Below, piece by piece: positions 1 through 9,330 of a stretch of DNA of 64,000 nt. Both the position numbers and the translations under genes were made by a program. This DNA comes from Lachnospiraceae bacterium. GTDB taxonomy: Bacteria > Bacillota > Clostridia > Lachnospirales > Lachnospiraceae. The first letter of the stretch is position 1. Every line of letters begins with the position of its first letter. Where the stretch lies: assembly GCA_028696165.1 (NCBI GenBank), contig JAQVHQ010000004.1, positions 62,001 to 126,000 on the forward strand, read 5' to 3'. Below the pieces are notes generated by a model. It worked only from the letters and a program-made list of their open reading frames with translations, was not told where the DNA came from and did no database searches.

Positions 1-2
1 TT

Positions 3-1685
3 GGTTTGTATAAGAGTCCGGCGGGGCGTAAACTCATAGAGTTGTATCGAAGTGCGGCAGGACTTCGGTTGTATGAGCGATTTTTAGACAGCCAGGTTTC
101 GCGGAATTTCATTCAGCCTTTTGTAAATACCCATGATATTGATATGTCTATGTATGAGAAGGATGTTTATGCTTCTTTCACCGATTTTTATCGCAGACGC
201 ATGAAGACCGGATATCGCAGAATCGATGACAACCCTTTGACTTTAGTATCTCCTTGTGATGGGAAACTGGGGATTGCTTCTATTGATGAAAATGGAGAGT
301 TCTGTTATCGGAAGCAGATTTACTCTGTGGGAAATCAGACCGGAAGTCAGAAGATTAATGACCGCATGGCTGGAGGAAAGGTCCTGATTTTTCATATTAG
401 TCCGGAGGATTATCATCATTATTGTTATGTGGATGATGGTGAGAAGTCGAAGAACGTGGTGGTAAATGGTCCGCAGCTGGCGCGTCCTCTCGGTGACAGC
501 AGGAGTGGTTATAATATCTATAAGCAGGATTGTCGTGAGGTTACCATGTTTCGCTCAGTGCATTTTGGTAAGATGGTGATTGTGATAAGTACGGGAGCTT
601 ATAATGGTAAGATTATCACCGCACATCAGCAGCGGAAAGTGAAAAAAGGTGAAGAGATGGGGCATTTTGAATCTGGAAATGCCTATATTATGATTTTTAT
701 GAAGAATGATTCTATCGATTTTGATCAGGATATCCTGGATAATTCCAGCCATAAGGTTTCTACCAGTGTGCTTATGGGCGAACAGATTGGTGTGATACGT
801 GAAGAGGATCTTGAGGAGAATGATAGTACAAACGATTCAAAAAGCGATTCCATGTTAGTAAATGAATTTTTACCCAGAGAAGCATTAGAACAAACAGAAA
901 AATCAATAAATGTGTCAGCAGAAGAGATAATATATAAACCAGAAGAAAAACTAGAAGAAAAACCAGAAGAAAAGCCAGAAGAAAAAACAGAAGAAAAACC
1001 AGAAGAAAAACCAGAAGAAAAGCCAGAAGAAAAGCCAGAAGAAAAGCCAACAGAAAAGCCAAAGAACAAGATAAACTACCAGAAAATTCTGGACAAAAAG
1101 CTGGCCAGGATAGAGACATTGGCTAAACCGCCGCGTCTGCTGCTGCACAGCTGTTGTGCGCCATGCAGCAGTTATGTGCTGGAATATCTATCGGATTATT
1201 TTGAAATCACAGTATTTTACTATAACCCCAATATATCTCCGCAGGACGAGTATGAGAAGCGTGTGAAGGAGCAAGAAACCTTTATCAGTAAATTAAATTC
1301 TAAATATCCGATTACTTTCCGTGAAGGCAAATACGATCCGGAACGATTCTATTCCATCGCAAAAGGATTGGAGAATGAACCAGAGGGTGGTCTTCGCTGT
1401 TTTGCCTGCTATGCACTGCGTCTCGAGGAATCTGCAAAGCTGGCAGCAAAGGAGAAATTTGATTACTTTACAACAACCTTGTCTATCAGTCCACTAAAAA
1501 ATGCAGAAAAGCTAAATACCATTGGAGAAAAATGTGGTGAAAAGTATGGAGTGGCGTATCTGCAGTCTGATTTTAAAAAGAAAAATGGTTATTTGAGATC
1601 GATTGAGTTATCAAAAGAGTATAATTTGTACCGTCAAAATTACTGTGGATGCATTTTTTCACAGGAAAGACTTTCCGAAAATTAA
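3..1685 (+). CDS. PSD-like / QueH fusion protein, 5' partial
   Basis: Residues are numbered from the TTG at base 6, but the frame is open to the window edge and the N-terminus looks truncated, so the true start is probably outside. Residues 1 to about 265 resemble phosphatidylserine decarboxylase: SPCDG at 82-86 and FHISPEDYHHY around 129-139 match its conserved blocks. The family's C-terminal GGST, whose Ser is cleaved to form the pyruvoyl cofactor, reads GNAY here, with Ala226 in the Ser position, so decarboxylase activity is doubtful. Residues 311-352 are a low-complexity KPEEK repeat linker. Residues 375-559 are QueH (epoxyqueuosine reductase, last step of tRNA queuosine synthesis): CCAPC at 383-387, CFAC at 465-468, YCGC at 546-549, all probable metal or Fe-S ligands. 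The QueH call is firm. The role of the PSD-like part is unknown. Confidence 0.8.
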   Translation, partial: GLYKSPAGRKLIELYRSAAGLRLYERFLDSQVSRNFIQPFVNTHDIDMSMYEKDVYASFTDFYRRRMKTGYRRIDDNPLTLVSPCDGKLGIASIDENGEFCYRKQIYSVGNQTGSQKINDRMAGGKVLIFHISPEDYHHYCYVDDGEKSKNVVVNGPQLARPLGDSRSGYNIYKQDCREVTMFRSVHFGKMVIVISTGAYNGKIITAHQQRKVKKGEEMGHFESGNAYIMIFMKNDSIDFDQDILDNSSHKVSTSVLMGEQIGVIREEDLEENDSTNDSKSDSMLVNEFLPREALEQTEKSINVSAEEIIYKPEEKLEEKPEEKPEEKTEEKPEEKPEEKPEEKPEEKPTEKPKNKINYQKILDKKLARIETLAKPPRLLLHSCCAPCSSYVLEYLSDYFEITVFYYNPNISPQDEYEKRVKEQETFISKLNSKYPITFREGKYDPERFYSIAKGLENEPEGGLRCFACYALRLEESAKLAAKEKFDYFTTTLSISPLKNAEKLNTIGEKCGEKYGVAYLQSDFKKKNGYLRSIELSKEYNLYRQNYCGCIFSQERLSEN

Positions 1686-1854
1686 ACTTTGTGATAGACT
1701 AAATCAGATATAATACATTATAAATCTAGCAAGGATTGCATGGTTAGAATGTAATTCAAGGATGTCTTTCAAAATGTTTCTGTAATAAACAGTTTGAAGG
1801 ATAATGGAAGAGGTAATATCACAAAAAATCAAAAGCGAAAGGAATCATAATACT

Positions 1855-3234
1855 ATGGCACAGTTATGGGGTGGTCGTTTCACGAAGGAGACAGACCAGT
1901 TAGTTTATAATTTTAATGCATCAATCAGTTTTGATCAGAAGTTTTACAGACAGGATATCCGAGGAAGTATTGCACATGTGACGATGCTTGCAAAACAGGG
2001 TATTTTGACTGACAGCGAGCGTGATCAGATTATTGCAGGACTTCAGGGAATTTTGAAAGATGTGGAAGATGGCACACTGGAAATCTCAAGTAAGTATGAA
2101 GATATTCATAGCTTTGTGGAAGCAAATCTTATTGACCGTATCGGTGATGTGGGCAAGAAACTTCATACAGGACGAAGCAGAAACGACCAGGTGGCTTTGG
2201 ATATGAAATTATATACCAGAGATGAAATCCTGGAAATCGATAAACTGGTAAAAACTCTTCTTGAGACTTTGCTAAAAATCATGGAGGAGAATCTGGATAC
2301 TTATATGCCTGGATTTACTCATTTACAGAAAGCACAGCCAATTACTCTTGCGCATCATATGGGTGCATATTTTGAGATGTTTAAGAGAGACCGCAGCCGT
2401 CTTAACGATATCTATAAACGTATGAATACCTGTCCTTTGGGTTCAGGCGCTTTGGCTGGAACAACCTATCCTTTAGACAGAGAATATACTGCAGAATTAA
2501 TGGAATTTGACGGACCCACATTTAACAGTATGGATTCTGTGTCAGACCGTGACTATGTTATCGAACTTTTAAGTGCCATGTCTACGATTATGATGCACTT
2601 AAGCCGTTTTTCAGAAGAAATTATCATCTGGAATACCAATGAATATCGTTTTGTGGAAATTGATGATGCTTACAGCACTGGAAGCAGTATCATGCCACAG
2701 AAGAAAAATCCTGATATAGCAGAACTGGTTCGTGGAAAGACCGGTCGTGTGTATGGCGCATTAATGTCTATGCTTACCACCATGAAAGGAATTCCACTTG
2801 CATATAATAAGGATATGCAGGAAGATAAAGAACTTACCTTTGATGCCATTGATACTACCAAGGGCTGTCTGGCATTATTTACCGGAATGATTGCTACCAT
2901 GAAGTTTAACAATGCTGTGATGGAGAGCAGTGCAAAGAATGGATTTACGAATGCTACCGATGCTGCAGATTATCTGGTAAACCATGGTGTTCCATTTAGA
3001 GATGCCCATGGTATCGTAGGACAACTGGTATTATATTGTATCGAGAAGAATATTTCGCTGGATGAGATGTCTTTAGAAGAATATCAGAAGATCAGCGATG
3101 TGTTCCAGGACGATATCTATGAAGCAATCAGCATGGAAACGTGTGTGAAGAAACGTGTGACTATTGGAGCTCCGGGACAGGATGCTATGAAGAAAGTAAT
3201 TGCAGCTTCCAAAGAATATCTTTCTAAAAATTAA
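1855..3234 (+). CDS. argH: Argininosuccinate lyase
   Basis: Splits argininosuccinate into arginine and fumarate, the last step of arginine synthesis, in the cytosol. The protein opens MAQLWGGRF, typical of the family, and carries the fumarase/lyase superfamily signature [12 protein letters not shown] near residues 275-286. The active-site segment TGRSRNDQ is also present. Length is 459 residues, normal for ArgH. The frame is open upstream to an ATG at 1804, but that adds 17 atypical residues and has a ribosome site too close to it. The ATG at 1855 follows GAAAGGA and matches homologues. No other arg gene is adjacent, so arginine synthesis is dispersed. A TATAAT at 1709-1714 is a possible -10 element, but no good -35 accompanies it. 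Confidence 0.95.
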   Translation: MAQLWGGRFTKETDQLVYNFNASISFDQKFYRQDIRGSIAHVTMLAKQGILTDSERDQIIAGLQGILKDVEDGTLEISSKYEDIHSFVEANLIDRIGDVGKKLHTGRSRNDQVALDMKLYTRDEILEIDKLVKTLLETLLKIMEENLDTYMPGFTHLQKAQPITLAHHMGAYFEMFKRDRSRLNDIYKRMNTCPLGSGALAGTTYPLDREYTAELMEFDGPTFNSMDSVSDRDYVIELLSAMSTIMMHLSRFSEEIIIWNTNEYRFVEIDDAYSTGSSIMPQKKNPDIAELVRGKTGRVYGALMSMLTTMKGIPLAYNKDMQEDKELTFDAIDTTKGCLALFTGMIATMKFNNAVMESSAKNGFTNATDAADYLVNHGVPFRDAHGIVGQLVLYCIEKNISLDEMSLEEYQKISDVFQDDIYEAISMETCVKKRVTIGAPGQDAMKKVIAASKEYLSKN

Positions 3235-3262
3235 AAAATGAGTAAAAAATGTAAATTTTAGG

Positions 3263-3289
3263 TTGATTTTTTCGGGTATTTGGTATAGT
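3263..3289 (+). promoter_or_regulatory. Promoter for asd leader (extended -10)
   Basis: TTGATT at 3263-3268 and TATAGT at 3284-3289 with a 15-base spacer. The short spacer is offset by an extended -10 (TGG just before TATAGT). Predicted transcription start is near 3296, leaving a leader of about 125 bases before asd. Confidence 0.55.
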
Positions 3290-3312
3290 ATGTATTAGAA
3301 AGACAAGTGTAC

Positions 3313-3383
3313 GCGGTAGAAGAACAGAGGACAAATGGTGTTCTTCTCCTGCGCCTTAAAATCAGAGAAGTGAATTTCTGATT
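3313..3383 (+). ncRNA. Structured 5' leader of asd
   Basis: Two hairpins lie between the promoter and the asd ribosome site. Stem 1 pairs AGAAGAAC (3318-3325) with GTTCTTCT (3340-3347) and is extended by GCG (3313-3315) with CGC (3352-3354). Stem 2 pairs AATCAGA (3360-3366) with TCTGATT (3377-3383). The region is much too short for a lysine riboswitch, the usual asd control in Firmicutes, and I do not recognise the fold. A regulatory role is inferred from position only. Confidence 0.4.
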
Positions 3384-3422
3384 CTTATAGGAACGATAAA
3401 GTTAAAAAGAGGAGAGCATGTT

Positions 3423-4508
3423 ATGAGTGAGAAGTTACGTGTAGGTATTTTAGGTGCTACCGGTATGGTAGGTCAGAGATTTATCTCTCTGTTAGAGAAT
3501 CATCCTTGGTTTGAAGTGGTTACTTTAGCTGCAAGTCCAAGAAGCGCTGGAAAGACATATGAAGAAGCTGTTGGCGGACGTTGGAAAATGACAACTCCTA
3601 TGCCGGAAGCGGTTAAGAACATCGTAGTTATGAATGTAAATGAAGTAGAGAAAGTTGCTGCAAGTGTAGATTTCGTATTCTCTGCTGTAGATATGAGTAA
3701 AGAAGAGATTAAAGCTATCGAAGAAGAGTACGCTAAGACAGAGACACCAGTTGTTTCTAACAACAGTGCACATAGATGGACACCGGATGTACCAATGGTA
3801 GTACCGGAAATCAATCCAGAACATTTTGATGTAATCGAATTCCAGAAGAAACGTCTGGGAACTACAAGAGGATTTGTAGCTGTTAAACCAAACTGTTCCA
3901 TCCAGAGCTATGCTCCATGTTTAGCTGCATGGAAAGAGTTCGGACCAAAAGAAGTAATCGCTACTACATATCAGGCTATTTCCGGAGCAGGAAAGACTTT
4001 CAAAGAGTGGCCTGAGATGGTTGAGAATATCATTCCATATATCGGTGGAGAAGAAGAAAAGAGCGAGATGGAACCACTTCGTGTACTTGGTAAAGTAGAA
4101 GATGGAGTCATCAAAGTAGCACAGGAACCTAAGATTTCCTGCCAGTGTATCCGTGTACCAGTTTTAAATGGTCATACCGCTGCTGTATTTATCCGTTTTG
4201 AGAAGAAACCAACCAAGGAAGAATTAATTGACCGCCTGGTGAACTTTAAAGGACTTCCACAGGAATTAGAACTTCCTAGTGCACCAAAGCAGTTTATTCA
4301 GTATATGGAAGAAGACAACCGTCCACAGGTTCAGTTAGATGTTGATTACGAACACGGAATGGGTGTATCTATCGGACGTCTTCGTGAAGATACCATCTAT
4401 GATTACAAATTTGTAGGATTATCTCACAATACCGTTCGTGGTGCTGCAGGCGGGGCTGTACTTTGTGCAGAACTTCTGAAAGCAAAAGGATTTATTACGA
4501 AAAAATAA
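3423..4508 (+). CDS. asd: Aspartate-semialdehyde dehydrogenase
   Basis: Reduces aspartyl phosphate to aspartate semialdehyde with NADPH, the branch point to lysine/diaminopimelate, threonine and methionine. The nucleotide-binding motif GATGMVGQRF lies at residues 10-19. The catalytic Cys158 is in KPNCS. The 361-residue length and sequence style resemble the archaeal/fungal-type enzyme rather than the shorter E. coli type. The start has a strong GAGGAG site about 9 bases upstream. A two-codon ORF, ATG TTA TGA at 3418-3426, overlaps the asd ATG and shares that ribosome site. The gene stands alone between a structured leader and a strong terminator. thrC, which uses the same pathway, is 26 kb away. 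Confidence 0.95.
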   Translation: MSEKLRVGILGATGMVGQRFISLLENHPWFEVVTLAASPRSAGKTYEEAVGGRWKMTTPMPEAVKNIVVMNVNEVEKVAASVDFVFSAVDMSKEEIKAIEEEYAKTETPVVSNNSAHRWTPDVPMVVPEINPEHFDVIEFQKKRLGTTRGFVAVKPNCSIQSYAPCLAAWKEFGPKEVIATTYQAISGAGKTFKEWPEMVENIIPYIGGEEEKSEMEPLRVLGKVEDGVIKVAQEPKISCQCIRVPVLNGHTAAVFIRFEKKPTKEELIDRLVNFKGLPQELELPSAPKQFIQYMEEDNRPQVQLDVDYEHGMGVSIGRLREDTIYDYKFVGLSHNTVRGAAGGAVLCAELLKAKGFITKK

Positions 4509-4525
4509 TCTTGATTGTGTGCAAT

Positions 4526-4577
4526 AAAAAGCAAAAACTCTGAACATAGAAATATGTTTGGAGTTTTTGCTTTTTAT
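4526..4577 (+). terminator. Rho-independent terminator after asd
   Basis: AAAAAGCAAAAACTC (4526-4540) pairs with GAGTTTTTGCTTTTT (4561-4575), with a further AACATA/TATGTT pair toward the loop. The flanking A and T tracts would allow termination from either side. Confidence 0.85.
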
Positions 4578-4706
4578 AATAGATAGTGTTAAAATGTAAT
4601 AATTGAGAATACATGTTTTGAGCGGTATTGTTTCCATGATGCCCGATAAAGTATTTGCTTTAAAACAGAGAGCATCGATAAGATATAAAAAAGTCAGGGG
4701 GATTTT

Positions 4707-5480
4707 ATGAAGGAGAAGATTTACACCATACCATTAATGGATGCATTTAAAGCGGAGGATGAGTGCCCATTTTGTTTTATTCAGCGTAACTTGGAGCAGT
4801 ATGCCATATCTTTTATCTTAGGCTCTGGTTCTGCCTATATGGAAGATGACATTCGTATGGAGACAGATAAGACCGGCTTTTGTCGGACTCACTACAAGAT
4901 GATGTATGATTATGGAAATCGTCTGGGAAGCGCACTGATATTAAGCACTCATATGAAAAAGATGAACGAAGATTTAAAAAAGCAGATGAAGGAGTTCAAA
5001 CCGGGCAAATCTTCCATGTTTGCAAAGATGAAGAAAGTAGACAGTGCCAAGATGTCTGCCCAGACAGCCTTGGGGCAATGGATAGAACAGCAGGAGGAAT
5101 CCTGTTATGTATGCAATCATATTGCAGAAAATTATCCCCGATATCTGGACACCTTTTTTGAAATGTATCAGAAAGACCCGCAGTTCGTAGAACTGGTAAA
5201 AAAGAGCAAAGGTTTCTGCCTTTTGCACCTGAAAGATCTGGTGGAATGGGGAGATAAGAAGTTAAGTGATAAGAAAAAAGAAGAATATTATTCACTGATT
5301 TTCAGATTAATGGAAGAGAATATGACGCGTCTTCAGGGCGAGGTGGAATTATTTACAGAGAAGTTCGATTACCAGAATAAGGATAAGCCATGGGGCAATT
5401 CTAAGGACAGTATTCAGCGCTGTATGCAGAAACTAGGCAGCGGATATCCGGCAGACCCGGTTTTTCAGGCAGATCGATGA
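4707..5480 (+). CDS. DUF6062-type protein with duplicated CxxC...CxxH motif
   Basis: A 257-residue soluble protein recognised as a Clostridia-specific family (DUF6062); no function is known to me. It contains two equivalent halves. Cys20-x2-Cys23 is followed 36 residues later by GFC59RTH62. Cys133-x2-Cys136 is followed 35 residues later by GFC171LLH174. The repeated CxxC plus CxxH geometry suggests two zinc or Fe-S sites made by internal duplication (inference). There is no signal peptide or membrane segment. The ATG has a GGGGG-containing ribosome site (CAGGGGGATTTT). It is monocistronic, between the asd terminator and the promoter of the FNT channel gene. Confidence 0.75.
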   Translation: MKEKIYTIPLMDAFKAEDECPFCFIQRNLEQYAISFILGSGSAYMEDDIRMETDKTGFCRTHYKMMYDYGNRLGSALILSTHMKKMNEDLKKQMKEFKPGKSSMFAKMKKVDSAKMSAQTALGQWIEQQEESCYVCNHIAENYPRYLDTFFEMYQKDPQFVELVKKSKGFCLLHLKDLVEWGDKKLSDKKKEEYYSLIFRLMEENMTRLQGEVELFTEKFDYQNKDKPWGNSKDSIQRCMQKLGSGYPADPVFQADR

Positions 5481-5569
5481 CAGCGTCTAAATTGAGGAAT
5501 GTATTTACAGAATAGATTTGCAGGTCAAATCAGAACATTAAATTCATGTATATAGTTGTGCTCGTTCTA

Positions 5570-5598
5570 TTGTTTTTATTTTAACAAAGTGATATAAT
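5570..5598 (+). promoter_or_regulatory. Promoter of the FNT channel gene
   Basis: TTGTTT at 5570-5575, a 17-base spacer and a consensus TATAAT at 5593-5598, about 40 bases before the start codon. Confidence 0.65.
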
Positions 5599-5636
5599 AT
5601 TATCATTAAAAAATATAAAATCAAGGGGGCAACATT

Positions 5637-6392
5637 ATGCAGTTTGAAGATGTTACTAAGATTTCTAATGCGGCGATTGGCAAGAAAGAGTTATTGAATA
5701 ATCATCCTGGAAAATATCTGATTCGTGCAGTGATGGCTGGATTTTTTGTATCCATGGCCATGATTTTATGCAATGTATCAGGTAATGTATTTGCAAGTGA
5801 TTCAGCGGCTTGGGGTAAGTTAATCGGAGCTACATTCTTTGGTATTGCAGTACTTTTAATTGTATTGGTTGGTGGTGAGTTATTCACCGGTAATAACTTT
5901 GTCATGGCATTTGGAGCATATGATAAGAAAGTATCCTGGGGACAAGTATGTAAGATCTGGCTTGCCAGTTATTGTGGTAATTTAGTTGGTTCTATTTTCT
6001 TCTCTTTACTTTTTGTATGGGCGGGAGCTTCTGGAACTGCTGATTATTTTGCAGGATTTATTCAGGGCAAATTAGATGTCCCATTTGTACAGATGTTCTT
6101 CAGAGCCGTGCTTTGTAACTTCTTCGTGTGTCTTGCTGTATTGTGTGGTATGAAGCTAAAGAATGAAGTTGCTAAGATTATTATGATTGTAATCTGTATC
6201 TGTGGTTTTGTGTTCTCTGGTTTTGAGCATTCTATCGCTAATATGTGTATCTTTACAGCTGCCTATAGTCTGGTGCCTGGTCTTTCACTGGGACAGATGA
6301 TTATCGATTTACTGGTAGTTACAGCTGGAAATATGGTTGGTGGGGCCGTGCTGCTTGCCTTACCGCTTCGTAAGATGAGTATGGATGAGTAA
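5637..6392 (+). CDS. Formate/nitrite transporter family channel
   Basis: A 251-residue integral membrane protein of the FNT family (FocA/NirC/HSC), which forms pentameric channels for small monovalent anions such as formate, nitrite or hydrosulfide. Visible signatures are GGELFTGNN near residues 80-88 (FocA has GELFTSS) and FEHSIANM with His198, the conserved pore histidine. Six hydrophobic segments fit the family. The start is preceded by AAGGGGGC. For a fermentative clostridium, formate export is a reasonable guess, but the substrate cannot be told from sequence. The gene is followed 43 bases later by topB without a visible terminator. Confidence 0.88.
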   Translation: MQFEDVTKISNAAIGKKELLNNHPGKYLIRAVMAGFFVSMAMILCNVSGNVFASDSAAWGKLIGATFFGIAVLLIVLVGGELFTGNNFVMAFGAYDKKVSWGQVCKIWLASYCGNLVGSIFFSLLFVWAGASGTADYFAGFIQGKLDVPFVQMFFRAVLCNFFVCLAVLCGMKLKNEVAKIIMIVICICGFVFSGFEHSIANMCIFTAAYSLVPGLSLGQMIIDLLVVTAGNMVGGAVLLALPLRKMSMDE

Positions 6393-6435
6393 TTCGTCTA
6401 TTCATGGCAGCAAATAAATTATGGATGAGTAAAAT

Positions 6436-8445
6436 ATGTCAAAATCGTTATACATAGCAGAAAAACCAAGTGTTGCACAGGAATTTGCACGTGTTTTAAA
6501 GGTAAATGGTGTGCGGCGTGATGGTTATCTGGAATCGGAAGACACCATAGTAACCTGGTGTGTAGGACATCTGGTTACCATGAGTTATCCGGAAAAATAT
6601 GATGCAAAGCTAAAAAGGTGGAGTTTAGATACCCTGCCTTTTTTGCCGAATGAGTTTAAATATGAGATTATACCTGCAGTAAAGAAACAGTTTGATATTG
6701 TCGCCGGCTTGATGAATCGTGAAGATGTCACTACGATTTATGTGTGTACTGACTCCGGACGAGAGGGAGAGTATATCTATCGTCTGGTTGCCATGATGGC
6801 TAATGTACATGACAAGGAAGAAAAGCGAGTATGGATTGATTCACAGACAGAAGAAGAAATCCTACGTGGAATTCGTGAAGCAAAGAGTTTATCAGAGTAT
6901 GATAATTTATCCCACGCTGCATATTTGCGTGCAAAGGAAGATTATTTGATGGGAATTAATTTTTCACGTTTATTGTCACTAAAATATGGGAATAGTGTGG
7001 CGAATTTCCTGGGCGAGAGATATATTTCCATTGCTGTTGGCCGTGTAATGACCTGCGTTCTGGGCATGGTTGTACGCCGGGAAAGAGAAATTCGCGGTTT
7101 TGTGAAAACTCCATTTTACCGGGTATTATCTACCATGAAATTACAGGAAAAAGCAATTGAGGGCGAGTGGCGTGCCATAAAAGGAAGTCGTTATTTCGAG
7201 TCACCCAAGTTATATAAAGAAAATGGATTTTCTAAAAGAGAAGATGCGAAAGAACTGATTGATTATTTAAAAGAAGAGAAGCCAGTTCAGGCAGTTGTAG
7301 AAAAAATTGAGCGCAAAAAGGAAAATAAGAATCCGCCACTTCTATTTAATCTTGCGGAACTTCAAAATGAATGTTCGAAACTTTTCAAAATCAGTCCGGA
7401 TGAGACTTTGAAGGTTGTACAGGAACTTTACGAGAAAAAATTGGTTACTTATCCAAGAACAGATGCGCGTGTTATATCTACAGCGGTTGCAAAGGAAATT
7501 TCAAAAAATATAAGAGGACTGTCAAATTATCAGCATGGAGCACCATTTGCAAATGAAATATTGCAAAATGGCAGTTATAAGAATATTATAAAGAGCAGAT
7601 ATGTCAATGATAAGCAAATTACTGATCATTATGCCATTATCCCTACAGGACAGGGATTGAATGCACTTCGCAGTGTCAGTGCTAATTCCGAAAAAGTTTA
7701 TGAAACTATTGTACGGCGTTTTTTAAGTATATTTTATCCGCCGGCAGTATATCAAAAGGTTAGTATGACTACAAAAATTTACGGAGAAGCATTTTTCTCT
7801 ACTTTTAAAGTCCTGGCAGAAGAAGGATATCTGAAAGTAATCGGCAACTCTTTTGATAAGAAAAAAGAAGTCACAGAAGCAAGTACAGCACAAGAGGAAG
7901 AAAATGCCAGCAGTGACCAGCAGGTACTTGCACTTCTTCATAGCCTGAAAAAGGGAGATCTCCTTCCGGTGTCTGGATTGACTATTAAAGAAGGTGAGAC
8001 TTCCCCGCCGAAGCGGTATACTTCCGGTTCTATGATTTTAGCTATGGAGAATGCTGGACAGCTAATCGAGGATGAAGAACTTCGCGCGCAGATTAAGGGA
8101 AGCGGAATCGGAACCAGTGCTACCCGTGCAGAAATATTAAAAAAACTGATTAATATTAAATATCTGAAACTGAATAAAAAGACTCAGGTTGTTACTCCAC
8201 AGATGCTAGGTGAGATGATTTATGACGTGGTCAATGCCTCCATACGTTCTCTGCTGAATCCGGAATTAACAGCCAGCTGGGAAAAAGGACTTACCTATGT
8301 AGCAGAAGGTCAGATTACAGAGGAAGAGTATATGGTAAAGCTGGAGCATTTTGTTCAGATTAGAACGGATAATGTGAAAAATCTAAATAATCAATATGCA
8401 CTTCGACAGTGTTATCAGAATGTTACGCAGTATTATAAAAGATGA
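6436..8445 (+). CDS. topB: DNA topoisomerase III (type IA)
   Basis: Relaxes and decatenates DNA by single-strand passage. The N-terminal Toprim domain begins IAEKPSVAQEF, and the metal-binding segment is CTDSGREGEYIYR. The catalytic tyrosine is Tyr339 in LVTYPRTDAR. The GIGTSATRAEIL block near residue 560 is typical of topoisomerase III. At 669 residues it lacks the C-terminal zinc-finger repeats of TopA. The Toprim DxD site reads TDSGRE rather than TDADRE, as in many Gram-positive or plasmid TopB-like enzymes. No conjugation genes surround it, so chromosomal housekeeping is likelier than plasmid origin. Confidence 0.9.
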   Translation: MSKSLYIAEKPSVAQEFARVLKVNGVRRDGYLESEDTIVTWCVGHLVTMSYPEKYDAKLKRWSLDTLPFLPNEFKYEIIPAVKKQFDIVAGLMNREDVTTIYVCTDSGREGEYIYRLVAMMANVHDKEEKRVWIDSQTEEEILRGIREAKSLSEYDNLSHAAYLRAKEDYLMGINFSRLLSLKYGNSVANFLGERYISIAVGRVMTCVLGMVVRREREIRGFVKTPFYRVLSTMKLQEKAIEGEWRAIKGSRYFESPKLYKENGFSKREDAKELIDYLKEEKPVQAVVEKIERKKENKNPPLLFNLAELQNECSKLFKISPDETLKVVQELYEKKLVTYPRTDARVISTAVAKEISKNIRGLSNYQHGAPFANEILQNGSYKNIIKSRYVNDKQITDHYAIIPTGQGLNALRSVSANSEKVYETIVRRFLSIFYPPAVYQKVSMTTKIYGEAFFSTFKVLAEEGYLKVIGNSFDKKKEVTEASTAQEEENASSDQQVLALLHSLKKGDLLPVSGLTIKEGETSPPKRYTSGSMILAMENAGQLIEDEELRAQIKGSGIGTSATRAEILKKLINIKYLKLNKKTQVVTPQMLGEMIYDVVNASIRSLLNPELTASWEKGLTYVAEGQITEEEYMVKLEHFVQIRTDNVKNLNNQYALRQCYQNVTQYYKR

Positions 8446-8560
8446 TATTAATGTGTCTAAATAGGTAAAATTATTTGTAAGCATGTTTTGGAAACATAAT
8501 GAATAATAATTTGATTCAAAGCTAAATTATTATGTGTCAGTAGAAAGAGAAGGTAATCAG

Positions 8561-9226
8561 ATGGAACAGATTAAAATAGAAGAATTATATGATTTAAATG
8601 AGACAATAGCGAAAGATATTTTTACAGGAAAGACATATCCCTGGGAAGTTCTTCCGGAAATAGGAGACTTTATCAAAGTATTGGGTGAAAAGCTTGATTT
8701 GAATGATTATAATAAAGTGGATGAGGATGTCTGGATTGCAAAATCTGCAAAAGTAGCACCGACAGCATCTATTACAGGACCTTGTATCATAGGTAAAGAT
8801 ACCGAAGTTCGCCACTGTGCTTTTATCCGTGGAAAAGCATTAGTCGGGGAAGGCTGCGTAGTAGGCAATTCCGTAGAATTAAAAAATGTTATATTATTCA
8901 ACAAGGTGCAGGTACCTCATTACAATTATGTGGGCGACTCTATCTTGGGATATAAATCTCATATGGGAGCAGGTTCTCTTACTTCTAATGTAAAATCAGA
9001 TAAGAAGTTAGTTGTGGTAAAAGGCAAAGATGCACAGTATGAGACAGGTCTTAAGAAGTTCGGCGCTATGCTCGGCAATGAAGTAGAAGTCGGCTGCAAC
9101 AGCGTGCTGAATCCTGGAACGGTAATTGGCTGTCATTCCAATATATATCCTACTTCCAGTGTACGCGGAGTAGTACCTAGCCACTCGATTTATAAAGACA
9201 AAGATCATATTGTAGAAAAACAGTAG
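8561..9226 (+). CDS. Left-handed beta-helix acyltransferase-like protein
   Basis: A 221-residue protein whose middle and C-terminal parts carry hexapeptide-repeat patterns ([LIV]-G-x4) such as ITGPCIIGKDTEV and VEVGCNSVLNPGTVIG. It resembles the acetyltransferase half of GlmU or a sugar-1-phosphate nucleotidyltransferase, but the nucleotidyltransferase domain is absent. An acyl-CoA-dependent sugar acyltransferase role is plausible; the substrate is unknown. The frame extends up to a GTG at 8534, but the ATG at 8561 has AGAAGG 7 bases upstream and is preferred. The gene ends in a strong terminator. Confidence 0.75.
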   Translation: MEQIKIEELYDLNETIAKDIFTGKTYPWEVLPEIGDFIKVLGEKLDLNDYNKVDEDVWIAKSAKVAPTASITGPCIIGKDTEVRHCAFIRGKALVGEGCVVGNSVELKNVILFNKVQVPHYNYVGDSILGYKSHMGAGSLTSNVKSDKKLVVVKGKDAQYETGLKKFGAMLGNEVEVGCNSVLNPGTVIGCHSNIYPTSSVRGVVPSHSIYKDKDHIVEKQ

Positions 9227-9239
9227 ATAAAAAGCAGAT

Positions 9240-9292
9240 AAAAAGGCACCTATTAATTTCCACTAATGGAAAATTGACAGGTGCCTTTTTAT
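9240..9292 (+). terminator. Terminator after the beta-helix gene
   Basis: AAAGGCACCT (9242-9251) pairs with AGGTGCCTTT (9279-9288) and is followed by T residues. Confidence 0.85.
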
Positions 9293-9330
9293 AAAGAAAA
9301 TTATGACTTTTGTGGCATTTCCACAGGACT

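Noticed and set aside
725..1148. Phe/Ser/Leu-rich ORFs on the minus strand
   Set aside because: They are mirror images of the KPEEK repeat in the fusion gene, with no ribosome sites and extreme composition.
3296..3408. Lysine riboswitch upstream of asd
   Set aside because: The leader is too short and lacks the conserved core of that riboswitch.
6436..8445. Plasmid-borne topoisomerase marking a mobile element
   Set aside because: Neighbours are housekeeping genes and no mobile-element genes adjoin it.
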